Origin: Candidatus Didemnitutus sp.
GTDB lineage: Bacteria > Verrucomicrobiota > Verrucomicrobiia > Opitutales > Opitutaceae
Direction: 5' to 3'
DNA: 5,714 bases
Assembly (NCBI GenBank): GCA_030682505.1
Contig: JAUXOH010000203.1
Location: 1-5,714, forward strand
This document shows, one piece after another, positions 1 through 5,714 of this stretch (position 1 is its first letter; the number at the start of each line of letters is the position of its first letter). The translations under genes and the position numbers were made by a program. Below the pieces are notes generated by a model. It searched no databases. It saw nothing but the letters and a program-made list of their open reading frames with translations, and was not told the origin of the DNA.

Positions 1-791
1 ACCACGCCTTTCAGCTGCGCCCCGGGAAGGTCGAGCGGCTTGGGCTTCTGCGCCCCGACCGCGAGAAACACCGCGTCAAACTCCGAGCGCAATTGCTCGA
101 GCGACACGTCCCAACCCACGCGCACGCCTAGGCGGAACTCCACTCCGCGCCGCACGAGCAGATCGATCCGACGCTCCACCACTTGCTTTTCCAGTTTGAA
201 CGCTGGAATCCCATTCACGAGCAAGCCACCGGGAATCAACTGCGATTCGAAAATCGCGACCCCGTAACCGAGCTTCACCAGTTCATCCGCACAGGCAAGT
301 CCCCCCGGGCCCGAGCCGATGACGGCCACGCGTCGACCGTTGGCCGGGGCCTGCACCAATTCAAAGCCCCCGTGCCGGAAAGCGTATTCGTTGATAAACC
401 GTTCCACCGCACCGATCGCCACCGCATCGCTCCGGGCATTGAGGATGCACGATCCTTCGCAAAGTTTGTCCTGCGGGCAGACGCGGGAGCAAATTTCCGG
501 CATGTTGCTCGTGGTGCGCGACAGGGCGGCGGCCTCCAGAAACAGGCCTTGTGCCGTCAGCGCGAGCCACTCCGGAATGCGGTTCTGCAACGGGCAAGCG
601 GTCACGCAGCCCGGCGTCGGGCACTGAATGCAGCGCGCCGCCTGCGCTCTCACGGTCTGTTCATCGTAGTCCGCGTAGATTTCCTGGAAATCCCCCACGC
701 GCTCATCCGCCCCGCGTTTGGGCGGCGAGGCCCGACAAATCGAGGACCAGGCGTACTTGGCGTGTTGAGGTGTGGATGAGGCGAACGGCAT
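1..791 (-). CDS. gltD: GltD-type FAD/Fe-S oxidoreductase (glutamate synthase small subunit-like), 3' end outside window
   Basis: Translating the minus strand from ATG 791 gives 263 complete residues with no stop; the gene runs off the left edge. Two cysteine clusters typical of GltD and its relatives are visible: C54, C57, C62, C66 (CIQCPTPGCVTAC) and C101, C105, C111, C115 (CSRVCPQDKLCEGSC). They are followed by the FAD-binding Rossmann motif VAVIGSGPGG (155-164) with an acidic residue (E182) ending the second strand. In the family this subunit takes electrons from NADPH through FAD and 4Fe-4S clusters and passes them to GltB, which makes glutamate from glutamine and 2-oxoglutarate. An in-frame TGA at 846-848 limits the start; ATG 791 is the first ATG after it and has no Shine-Dalgarno sequence. 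No gltB lies directly upstream, since the neighbour is a divergent methyltransferase, so gltB would have to be downstream or elsewhere. The NADP-binding half is not visible, so a PreT- or NfnB-like relative cannot be excluded. Confidence 0.85.
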   Translation of the reverse strand, partial: MPFASSTPQHAKYAWSSICRASPPKRGADERVGDFQEIYADYDEQTVRAQAARCIQCPTPGCVTACPLQNRIPEWLALTAQGLFLEAAALSRTTSNMPEICSRVCPQDKLCEGSCILNARSDAVAIGAVERFINEYAFRHGGFELVQAPANGRRVAVIGSGPGGLACADELVKLGYGVAIFESQLIPGGLLVNGIPAFKLEKQVVERRIDLLVRRGVEFRLGVRVGWDVSLEQLRSEFDAVFLAVGAQKPKPLDLPGAQLKGV

Positions 792-982
792 GCGTGGATT
801 CGGAACCCGCGCCGAACACCGCAGGGCTGGACTCCGACTACTCGATCATGCCCGAAGCCGCCCCCGGGCGCCTGTCGGTTATTGGCCAACGCTGCGCACG
901 CGTTGCCGCCCGCGGGAATAGCTTGCCGGAAAATCGTCCTTCCCCTTCGCCATCTGTCGGCGAAGCTGCCGGGAACCCTTTT
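792..982. promoter_or_regulatory. Divergent intergenic region between gltD-like gene and methyltransferase
   Basis: This 191-bp stretch separates two divergent start codons and must carry the expression signals for both genes. I see no convincing -35/-10 pair on either strand. It is GC-rich, with short palindromes such as TTGGCCAA (882-889) and CCCGCGGG, and the 945-965 hairpin listed separately. Open reading frames from both sides run through parts of it, but no convincing extra gene is present. Confidence 0.4.
945..965 (+). other. Inverted repeat / possible 5' UTR hairpin ahead of methyltransferase
   Basis: CTTCGCC (945-951) and GGCGAAG (959-965) form a perfect 7-bp stem with a 7-nt loop, ending 17 nt before the ATG at 983. 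It has no following T-run, so it does not look like an intrinsic terminator. It could be a leader-RNA hairpin affecting translation or a protein-binding dyad. In DNA this GC-rich a chance 7-bp stem is plausible, so its function is unproven. Confidence 0.3.
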
Positions 983-1804
983 ATGAGCAGCAACGACCGC
1001 GATTACATCCTCGGCACCCACGACAGCGAAATCGCCCGCCTCGGTCTCCAGCACCGGGTTTGGCGGCCGCACATGCTCGAAGCATGGCGGCGCGCCGGTC
1101 TGGCCTCCGGCGCCCGCGTGCTCGACGTCGGCGCCGGCCCCGGATTCGCCTCGATCGATCTCGCCGAAGTCGTCGGTCCGACCGGTGAGGTGATCGCCGT
1201 GGAGCGCTCGGCCCGCTTTGCCGCCTCCGCCCGTGAACGGGCCGCTGGCGCGAACCTCCGCCATATGCACGTGCATGAGATCGACCTGATGAATGACCTC
1301 TTGCCCGCCGCGGAGGTCGACTTCGCGTGGTGCCGTTGGGTCGCCTCGTTCGTCACCTCCCCGGCGGTGTTGGCGGAAAAAATCTCGCTCGCGCTTCGGC
1401 CCGGCGGTCGGGCGATCTTCCACGAATACCTCGACTATCGCACATGGCGTTATTTGCCCGCTTTGCCGCGGGTGTCGGAGTTTGTGCAACAGGTCATGGC
1501 CTCGTGGCGGGCGGCCGGCGGTGAACCGGATATCGCCGACCAGCTTCCGGCGCTTCTCTCCCCCCACGGGGTCGACGTCACTCACGCCCGGCCGTTGCTC
1601 TTCACGGTGCGGCCCGCCGACTTCATGTGGGAATGGCCGGCAGCCTTTGTCGACGTGAACCTTGAACGCCTGCAAAGTCTCGGTCGGGTCGATGCGCCCT
1701 GGGTCGCCTCCGTGCGGGAGCAACTCCGGCAAGCCACCGCCAATCCCGACACCTTGATGGTCACGCCGCTGGTGCTCGAGTTGATCGCCGAGAAACGGCT
1801 CTGA
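983..1804 (+). CDS. Class I SAM-dependent methyltransferase, substrate unknown
   Basis: The protein is 273 residues with a Rossmann-type methyltransferase core. Motif I is VLDVGAGPGF (46-55), the SAM glycine loop. The acidic residue after strand 2 is E74 (VIAVERS), the expected ribose-hydroxyl contact. An Asp in the motif III region is D101 (HEIDL), and the post-strand segment LRPGG (138-142) is typical of the UbiE/Methyltransf_11/25 type. Residues 150-273 are a helical, Trp/Pro-containing region that probably forms the substrate cap and do not identify the substrate. It looks cytosolic, with no signal peptide or membrane segment. ATG 983 was chosen because a 13-residue lead followed by the conserved core fits the family. 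The frame is open further upstream, but that stretch overlaps the gltD-like gene in antisense and is compositionally poor. A weak GGGA lies about ten bases upstream of the start. The gene appears monocistronic and convergent with the kinase; its function cannot be named from sequence. Confidence 0.85.
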   Translation: MSSNDRDYILGTHDSEIARLGLQHRVWRPHMLEAWRRAGLASGARVLDVGAGPGFASIDLAEVVGPTGEVIAVERSARFAASARERAAGANLRHMHVHEIDLMNDLLPAAEVDFAWCRWVASFVTSPAVLAEKISLALRPGGRAIFHEYLDYRTWRYLPALPRVSEFVQQVMASWRAAGGEPDIADQLPALLSPHGVDVTHARPLLFTVRPADFMWEWPAAFVDVNLERLQSLGRVDAPWVASVREQLRQATANPDTLMVTPLVLELIAEKRL

Positions 1805-1814
1805 TCCACGGGAA

Positions 1815-1827
1815 ACGGGGAGCCCGT
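1815..1827. terminator. Small hairpin between convergent genes, possible weak terminator
   Basis: ACGGG-GAG-CCCGT is a 5-bp stem with a 3-nt loop, sitting in the 23-bp gap between the methyltransferase stop (1802-1804) and the kinase stop (1828-1830). Its position suits a shared bidirectional terminator. The stem is short, however, and neither strand has a proper T-tract after it, so the assignment is weak. Confidence 0.2.
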
Positions 1828-2988
1828 CTAGGTCAACATGCGCACCCGGCGGTGCTTTTGGGGGAATTGCAGCGTCACGACGGTGCCGATGCCCTCCTTG
1901 CTTTCGATCCCGACGTTGCCGCCATGGTCGCGCAAAATCCGCTGCACAATCATCAGGCCGAGACCGTGCCCTCCAATCTTGGTGGTGTGGTAGGGCGAAA
2001 ACAGCTTGGTCATGTCCCCCACCTTGATTCCCCCGCCCGTGTCGGCCACGGCCACATAGACCGAATCGTCATCGGTGCGCACGCGCACACTCAAACGTCC
2101 ACCGGACGACATGGCTTCGAGCGCATTCTTGATCAGGTTGAAAAAGACCTGTTTCAACTGATTGCGGTCGGCCATGATGACCGGCGTGCTCGCCGGCAGC
2201 TCGCCATCGATCGTGACGCCGCGATCCTCGATCTCGCGGGATTGGAAACGCAGCACGTCCTCGATCACCTCCACGACGTTGATTTCCTCCAAATCCGGCT
2301 CCCGCGGCCGGATCGCCTCGAGGAAGTTGCGGATGATCCCGTCGAGGCGGGTCACCTCGTCCCGACAGATCTTGATCGAGTCGGCGAGCGCGTCGGTCTC
2401 CTTTGAACCCTTCAATTTCTTCAGCTTTCGATCGATCAATTGCAGGTGAATCGTCAGCGAATTAAGCGGGTTGCCAAGTTCGTGCGCCACGCTCGCGGCG
2501 AGCAGGAGAATCGAGGCGATCTTTTCGTTTTCGATCAACTCCGCGGTGCTCTTCTTCTCGCTCGTGATGTCGGTGAGGATGATCGCAAAACGCGCCGCTC
2601 CACCCGGCCCTTCATGAAAGGGCACGCGATACAACCGGACCATGCGCGGCTGCGGGTAGGTCAGCTCCAATTCCCGGGTGAGCAAGGGCGCATCCGTCGG
2701 GATGTCGCCGTCGTCAAGCGAAGCCCGCAGCCCCGGGACCAGACGCCACAGCGACGTTCCCGCCACGCCGTCCTTCAATCCGATCAAGCGCATCGCGGCT
2801 TCGTTGGCATAGTCGATCTGGCCGGCGCCATCGATGACCAGCACGCCTTCCTGCAACGTATTGAACACCGCCTCGAGCATCGCGCGCTCGCGCGCGAGCC
2901 GCTGCACGAGATTTTGCAAATTGGCGTGATCGAGCTGATCAAGCCGGCCGAGAACTTTGTCGAGTGAGCTGTGTTTCTTGCCCGCCAT
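1828..2988 (-). CDS. Soluble PAS-domain sensor histidine kinase (NtrB-like architecture), orphan
   Basis: The 386-residue protein has no membrane segment or signal peptide, so it should be a cytosolic kinase. Order of parts: a Leu-rich, coiled-coil-like N-terminus (about 8-45); a PAS domain (about 40-142; GVLVIDGAGQIDYAN at 48-62); a dimerisation/H-box helix SVAHELGNPLNSL with phospho-acceptor H169; then the HATPase domain. That domain has the N-box NQLKQVFFNLIKNAL (276-290, N284), the G1 box VADTGGGI (D316), the F-box LFSPYHTTK (329-337) and the G2 box GHGLGL (340-345). All catalytic boxes are intact, so it should autophosphorylate. The family signals to a response regulator by phosphotransfer, but none is encoded here. 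I chose ATG 2988 because MAGKKHSSLDKVL begins naturally ahead of the coiled coil. A GTG at 3042 would add 18 residues with no family character. It lies 75 bp after rnhB on the same strand and is probably co-transcribed with it. Its ligand is unknown. Confidence 0.9.
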   Translation of the reverse strand: MAGKKHSSLDKVLGRLDQLDHANLQNLVQRLARERAMLEAVFNTLQEGVLVIDGAGQIDYANEAAMRLIGLKDGVAGTSLWRLVPGLRASLDDGDIPTDAPLLTRELELTYPQPRMVRLYRVPFHEGPGGAARFAIILTDITSEKKSTAELIENEKIASILLLAASVAHELGNPLNSLTIHLQLIDRKLKKLKGSKETDALADSIKICRDEVTRLDGIIRNFLEAIRPREPDLEEINVVEVIEDVLRFQSREIEDRGVTIDGELPASTPVIMADRNQLKQVFFNLIKNALEAMSSGGRLSVRVRTDDDSVYVAVADTGGGIKVGDMTKLFSPYHTTKIGGHGLGLMIVQRILRDHGGNVGIESKEGIGTVVTLQFPQKHRRVRMLT

Positions 2989-3063
2989 GAGGTGCCGTTG
3001 AGCTGGGCTACTCAGCACATCCGCGGCGCACGCGTCAACCACCCGCCATCCCCCGCACTGCGG

Positions 3064-3828
3064 CTAGGTCTCGAAAAAGGTGAGCTGACCCTCCAGATCC
3101 CGCGGCTTGGCGAAGAGTTTGCGGAGGAAACTGTCCCGGTGGGCAACACAGCGCCCCAGCCGCACGACGGTCTCCCGGTGTTCCTCGGTGCCATAGCCCT
3201 TGTGCTGGGCAAAACCGTAGCCCGGGTGAAGCTGGTCGAGCTCGTCCATCATGCGGTCGCGCGTCACCTTGGCGATGATCGAGGCCATGGCGACGCAGAG
3301 CGACCGCGCATCGCCGCTCACCACGCCTTGATGCGGATACGGAAAATATTTCAGGGGCAGACCATCGACGAGGATCTTGCACGATACCGTGGGCGTGAAC
3401 GCCGCCTTCTCCGCCTGGCTCGCGAACAGGTCGGGCTCTTCCTGGCGGTCGAACGCCTCGGGGGGATAGATGCCCTCCAGCGCCCGCCGCATCGCGAGCT
3501 TCGTGGCGCCGAGAATGTTGACGGTTTCGATTTCGGCCACGTCGGCCACGCCAAAGGTCGCATGGATCTGGCCGAGTCGCACCAGCTCGTCGAACTCGGC
3601 CCACAACTCCGCGCGCTCGATGGCGCCCAGTTGTTTCGAATCGTTCACGCGACCGGATTTGCTCACGGCCCAGCGGCCCTCGAGAAACTCGCGCGTCACC
3701 AGGACCGCCCCCGCCACCACCGGGCCGGCCAGCGCGCCCCGCCCCGCCTCGTCCACGCCAATCAGGCCGCTGAAGCCATAAATTTGCTTCAGGTCGAATC
3801 CGCGGAGTTGGCGCCGTTTGGCGGGCAT
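3064..3828 (-). CDS. rnhB: Ribonuclease HII
   Basis: This 254-residue type 2 RNase H cleaves the RNA strand of RNA:DNA hybrids and nicks 5' of single ribonucleotides misincorporated in DNA, starting ribonucleotide excision repair. The signature GVDEAGRG (24-31) carries catalytic D26 and E27 and the GRG junction-recognition motif. The other two metal ligands are D155 (ILVDG) and D173 (SGDAR), giving a complete DEDD set. NDSKQL (62-67) and YGFAQHKGYGT (204-214, including the Tyr region that reads the ribonucleotide) are also conserved. Residues about 119-150, between the AMRRAL helix and ILVDG, look longer than in compact enzymes such as the E. coli one and are charged. ATG 3828 is preferred; it lies 11 bp after the rnhC stop. 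A GTG at 3855 would add nine residues and overlap rnhC. There is no clear Shine-Dalgarno sequence, and translation may be coupled to rnhC. Confidence 0.95.
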   Translation of the reverse strand: MPAKRRQLRGFDLKQIYGFSGLIGVDEAGRGALAGPVVAGAVLVTREFLEGRWAVSKSGRVNDSKQLGAIERAELWAEFDELVRLGQIHATFGVADVAEIETVNILGATKLAMRRALEGIYPPEAFDRQEEPDLFASQAEKAAFTPTVSCKILVDGLPLKYFPYPHQGVVSGDARSLCVAMASIIAKVTRDRMMDELDQLHPGYGFAQHKGYGTEEHRETVVRLGRCVAHRDSFLRKLFAKPRDLEGQLTFFET

Positions 3829-3839
3829 CGTCGCTGGGC

Positions 3840-4853
3840 TCAGTCGCGCCGCCACTCCGTTTTTTCCCGTGGCACCGGCAACGGCAACTCGTCGAGCTTG
3901 CCCGCCGCCGCGACGACCTCGTAGGCCGTGCGAAAATGCAGTTTGGCGAATTGCCCGAGCGCCGGGGCGCCGAGCTGCGCGATCATTTCCGCCGCCTGCG
4001 CCTTCGCGGAACTCCCGGCGCCCTTCTGCAACTTGGTCCCGTATTTCTTGGAGAGGTCATGCATGATCCGCACAAACTCCGCGCGCGCCACGATCGACGC
4101 CGCCGCGACCACCGGATCCTCTTCCGCTTTGGTGCGCATCTGCAGGTCAAACTTGGTGACGCCACGGCGCACGAGTTCCTTCTGCACGAGCGGCTCCTTG
4201 GTGAATTGATCGAGCAACCCGCGCGGCACCCATTTTTTCTGCAGCGCCTTTTCCAGCGCGATGGCGTGCTGCCACGCCAGGAGTCGGTTGAGGTTCGCCC
4301 GCGGCTTGAGCATGAGCTCGTTGTATTTGGCCATGCCGCAGGCGCACGTTTCCACCACCACGCCGGGCGTGGCGCGGATCAACTGGTCGAGCTTGAGAAT
4401 CTGGCTGTCGACGACGGTCTTCGAATCGCGCACCCCGGCTTTCATCCAAGCCTCCACCGCGGCACGCTCGGCGATGACGGTGGCGGCGACCACGGGGCCA
4501 AAGAGATCGCCCTTGCCCGATTCATCCAGACCCGCATGGGCCTCGAACCACTCGGGATGATGCACCTCGTCGTAGCCGAGCTTGGCCAGCCCGGTAACGA
4601 GAGTCTCGATCACGTTCTGCACAAAGTCCTGGGTTTCCTTGCCGGCCACGACCACCTTGCCGCTGGTGTAAGCGGTCACGTTGACTTTCGGGCCCTTGAA
4701 CGCGAACCGCGCATACGGCACCTCGGCTTTCTCCCAATACTTGGCCGCCACGGCCGCATGCAATTTCTCCATCTGCGCGTCATCGAGCTTGATGGTGTAG
4801 GTGCTGAGCGCTTTGGGCTTCTCCTCCTCCGCGTCGTCAAACCGTTTGGGCAT
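3840..4853 (-). CDS. rnhC: Ribonuclease HIII with N-terminal TBP-like domain
   Basis: The protein is 337 residues, within the usual size for RNase HIII. A short acidic N-terminus (1-15) leads into the TBP-like substrate-binding domain (about 17-95; YARFAFKGPKVNVTAYTSGK at 47-66), which separates HIII from HII. The catalytic domain begins at GLDESGKGD (108-116) with D110 and E111, the HIII form of the DEDD/DEDE site. D215 (LLDQF) is the third acidic ligand. The fourth should lie in TKAEEDP (241-247), just before the AAASIVAR helix, but I cannot say which acidic residue it is. The family hydrolyses the RNA strand of RNA:DNA hybrids (primers, R-loops) and generally acts poorly on single embedded ribonucleotides. 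ATG 4853 fits the family's N-terminus. The frame stays open 79 codons further upstream, but that stretch is antisense to mutY and shows no homology. It is the probable first gene of rnhC-rnhB-kinase. Confidence 0.95.
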   Translation of the reverse strand: MPKRFDDAEEEKPKALSTYTIKLDDAQMEKLHAAVAAKYWEKAEVPYARFAFKGPKVNVTAYTSGKVVVAGKETQDFVQNVIETLVTGLAKLGYDEVHHPEWFEAHAGLDESGKGDLFGPVVAATVIAERAAVEAWMKAGVRDSKTVVDSQILKLDQLIRATPGVVVETCACGMAKYNELMLKPRANLNRLLAWQHAIALEKALQKKWVPRGLLDQFTKEPLVQKELVRRGVTKFDLQMRTKAEEDPVVAAASIVARAEFVRIMHDLSKKYGTKLQKGAGSSAKAQAAEMIAQLGAPALGQFAKLHFRTAYEVVAAAGKLDELPLPVPREKTEWRRD

Positions 4854-4940
4854 GCAGCAGAGAGCCACAAAACCGGGGAACAGCACAAAGAGAAAAACAC
4901 CGCTTCCCTCGGGAATCTTTTTCTGTCTTGTCGTCTTCCT
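4854..4940. promoter_or_regulatory. Divergent intergenic region between rnhC and mutY, with a central dyad
   Basis: This 87-bp gap separates two divergent start codons and should hold promoters for both the RNase H unit and mutY. It is noticeably more A/T-rich than its surroundings, with A-runs then T-runs on the plus strand. Near its centre TTCCC-TC-GGGAA (4904-4915) is a 5-bp inverted repeat with a 2-nt spacer, and TCTTTTTCT follows. A 2-nt loop is too tight for a good terminator, so an operator-like dyad is more plausible, though unproven. I find no consensus -35/-10 pair and no Shine-Dalgarno sequence for either gene. Confidence 0.4.
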
Positions 4941-5714
4941 GTGGTCACCTCCCACCCCCAACTGACCGGCCGCCGCCGCGCGTTTCAGACTGCCCTGCAC
5001 GGCTGGTATCGCGTCCATCACCGCAAATTGCCGTGGCGCGACTCGCCCTCGCTCTACAAGACGGTCGTGTCCGAGCTCATGCTGCAGCAAACGCAGGTGG
5101 TCACCGTGCTGCCCTACTTCGAGCGCTGGGTGCGCGAACTACCGGACTTTGCCTCCCTCGCGGCCGCCCCCGAGGCGAAAGTCATGAAATTGTGGGAGGG
5201 CCTCGGCTACTATGCGCGGGCCCGCAATCTGCACCGGTTGGCCCGAACCTTCGTGGCGGCCAAAACCCCGCCCCGCACGCCCGTCGAGTGGCGCGAGTTG
5301 CCCGGGATCGGTCCCTACAGCGCCGCGGCGATCACCAGCATCGCGTTCGACGAGCCCGCCGCGGTGGTGGACGGCAACGTCGTTCGCATTCTCGCCCGGC
5401 TGACCAACAGCACGCGGGTCTTTCGCGACGGTTCCGCCGCAGTCAAACAATTCACCGCGCTCGCCGGGAGCCTCATCACCGGCTCCCACCCCGGCACGCA
5501 CAACCAGGCCATGATGGAACTCGGCGCGACGCTTTGCGTGCGTCAGAATCCCCGATGCACCGCCTGTCCGGTGAGGAGATTCTGCGCGGGCCGCCGGGAG
5601 GGAGAACCGGAGAGGTTGCCGCGGCTCAAGCCCAAGGTCAGCGAGAAGAAGGCGGTGGCCCGGGTATGGTGTCTCGACCGGGGAAAACTCCTCCTGCGCC
5701 GCAGCCAAGCCGGG
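4941..5714 (+). CDS. mutY: Adenine DNA glycosylase MutY, 3' end outside window
   Basis: The visible 258 residues contain the full catalytic and iron-sulfur domains. MutY removes adenine mispaired with 8-oxoguanine in DNA, starting base-excision repair (GO system). Residues seen: SELMLQQTQV (44-53) with catalytic E45; the helix-hairpin-helix LPGIGPYSAAAI (120-131) with Y126, the position of the catalytic Tyr in MutY; VVDGNVVRI (142-150) with D144; and a 4Fe-4S loop C199-X6-C206-X2-C209-X5-C215, the exact Nth/MutY spacing. From about 234 (SEKKAVARVWCLDRGKLLLR) the NUDIX-like 8-oxoG recognition domain begins and is cut by the window edge after about 25 residues; its presence favours MutY over a plain endonuclease III. 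GTG 4941 is the only reasonable start in this frame: the frame upstream is open but has no other usual start nearby and runs antisense into rnhC. No Shine-Dalgarno sequence precedes it. Confidence 0.95.
   Translation, partial: MVTSHPQLTGRRRAFQTALHGWYRVHHRKLPWRDSPSLYKTVVSELMLQQTQVVTVLPYFERWVRELPDFASLAAAPEAKVMKLWEGLGYYARARNLHRLARTFVAAKTPPRTPVEWRELPGIGPYSAAAITSIAFDEPAAVVDGNVVRILARLTNSTRVFRDGSAAVKQFTALAGSLITGSHPGTHNQAMMELGATLCVRQNPRCTACPVRRFCAGRREGEPERLPRLKPKVSEKKAVARVWCLDRGKLLLRRSQAG

Noticed and set aside
551..982. Upstream extension of the methyltransferase frame
   Set aside because: The extra 144 residues are Arg/Pro/Ser-rich, lack homology features and run antisense through the gltD-like gene; ATG 983 gives a normal family-length protein.
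650..1732. Long minus-strand open frame (360 codons) antisense to the methyltransferase
   Set aside because: It is a composition artefact of GC-rich coding DNA: its translation is Gly/Arg/His-rich with no recognisable domain, and it overlaps two genes with clear motifs.
2989..3063. Possible terminator or small gene between rnhB and the kinase
   Set aside because: Only a 4-bp stem (CCGC/GCGG) follows the rnhB stop, without a T-tract, and no small ORF with a credible start is present.
3535..3553. Short tandem repeat of TCGGCCACG inside rnhB
   Set aside because: Two 9-bp copies encode the ordinary VADVAE segment; this is too short to be a meaningful repeat array.
1852..3924. Several long plus-strand open frames opposite the kinase, rnhB and rnhC
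   Set aside because: They are antisense shadows of genes with intact catalytic motifs and have no domain signature of their own.
4854..5090. 79-codon upstream extension of rnhC, including a hydrophobic stretch (VFLFVLFPGFVALCC) that mimics a signal segment
   Set aside because: RNase HIII is cytosolic and its family N-terminus begins near ATG 4853; the extension is antisense to the mutY 5' end.

Overview
The window is GC-rich chromosomal DNA with six protein-coding genes and almost no spare space. There is no sign of mobile elements, CRISPR arrays, rRNA or tRNA. An RNase HIII with the N-terminal TBP-like domain lies beside an RNase HII. With high GC, a GltD of the long-leader type and almost no Shine-Dalgarno sequences, this suggests a Gram-negative bacterium of the PVC group, most likely Verrucomicrobiota (Opitutales-like). 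That placement is inference from protein style, not a database match.

Layout, left to right. Positions 1-791 (minus strand) hold the N-terminal half of a GltD-type flavoprotein (glutamate synthase small subunit or a close relative); its C-terminal part lies outside the window. A 191-bp divergent gap (792-982) separates it from a plus-strand class I SAM-dependent methyltransferase (983-1804). That gene converges, with a 23-bp gap, on a soluble PAS-domain histidine kinase (1828-2988, minus). Upstream of the kinase on the same strand are RNase HII (rnhB, 3064-3828) and RNase HIII (rnhC, 3840-4853). An 87-bp divergent gap (4854-4940) then leads to the plus-strand adenine DNA glycosylase mutY (4941 to the window end, cut inside its C-terminal domain).

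How the genes may work together. The right half is a genome-maintenance cluster: two type 2 RNases H that act on RNA:DNA hybrids and misincorporated ribonucleotides, back to back with mutY, which removes A opposite 8-oxoguanine. The minus-strand gaps are short (11 bp between rnhC and rnhB, 75 bp between rnhB and the kinase). rnhC-rnhB-kinase is therefore probably one transcription unit, which would put an orphan cytosolic sensor kinase under the same promoter as the RNases H. No response regulator is encoded in the window. The left half (gltD-like gene and methyltransferase) has no evident functional link to the right half.

The families themselves are well known, and I see no clearly new system. 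The points most worth a second look are the RNase HIII/HII tandem, its coupling to an orphan kinase, an apparent insertion in the RNase HII, and the lack of ribosome-binding sites across the window.
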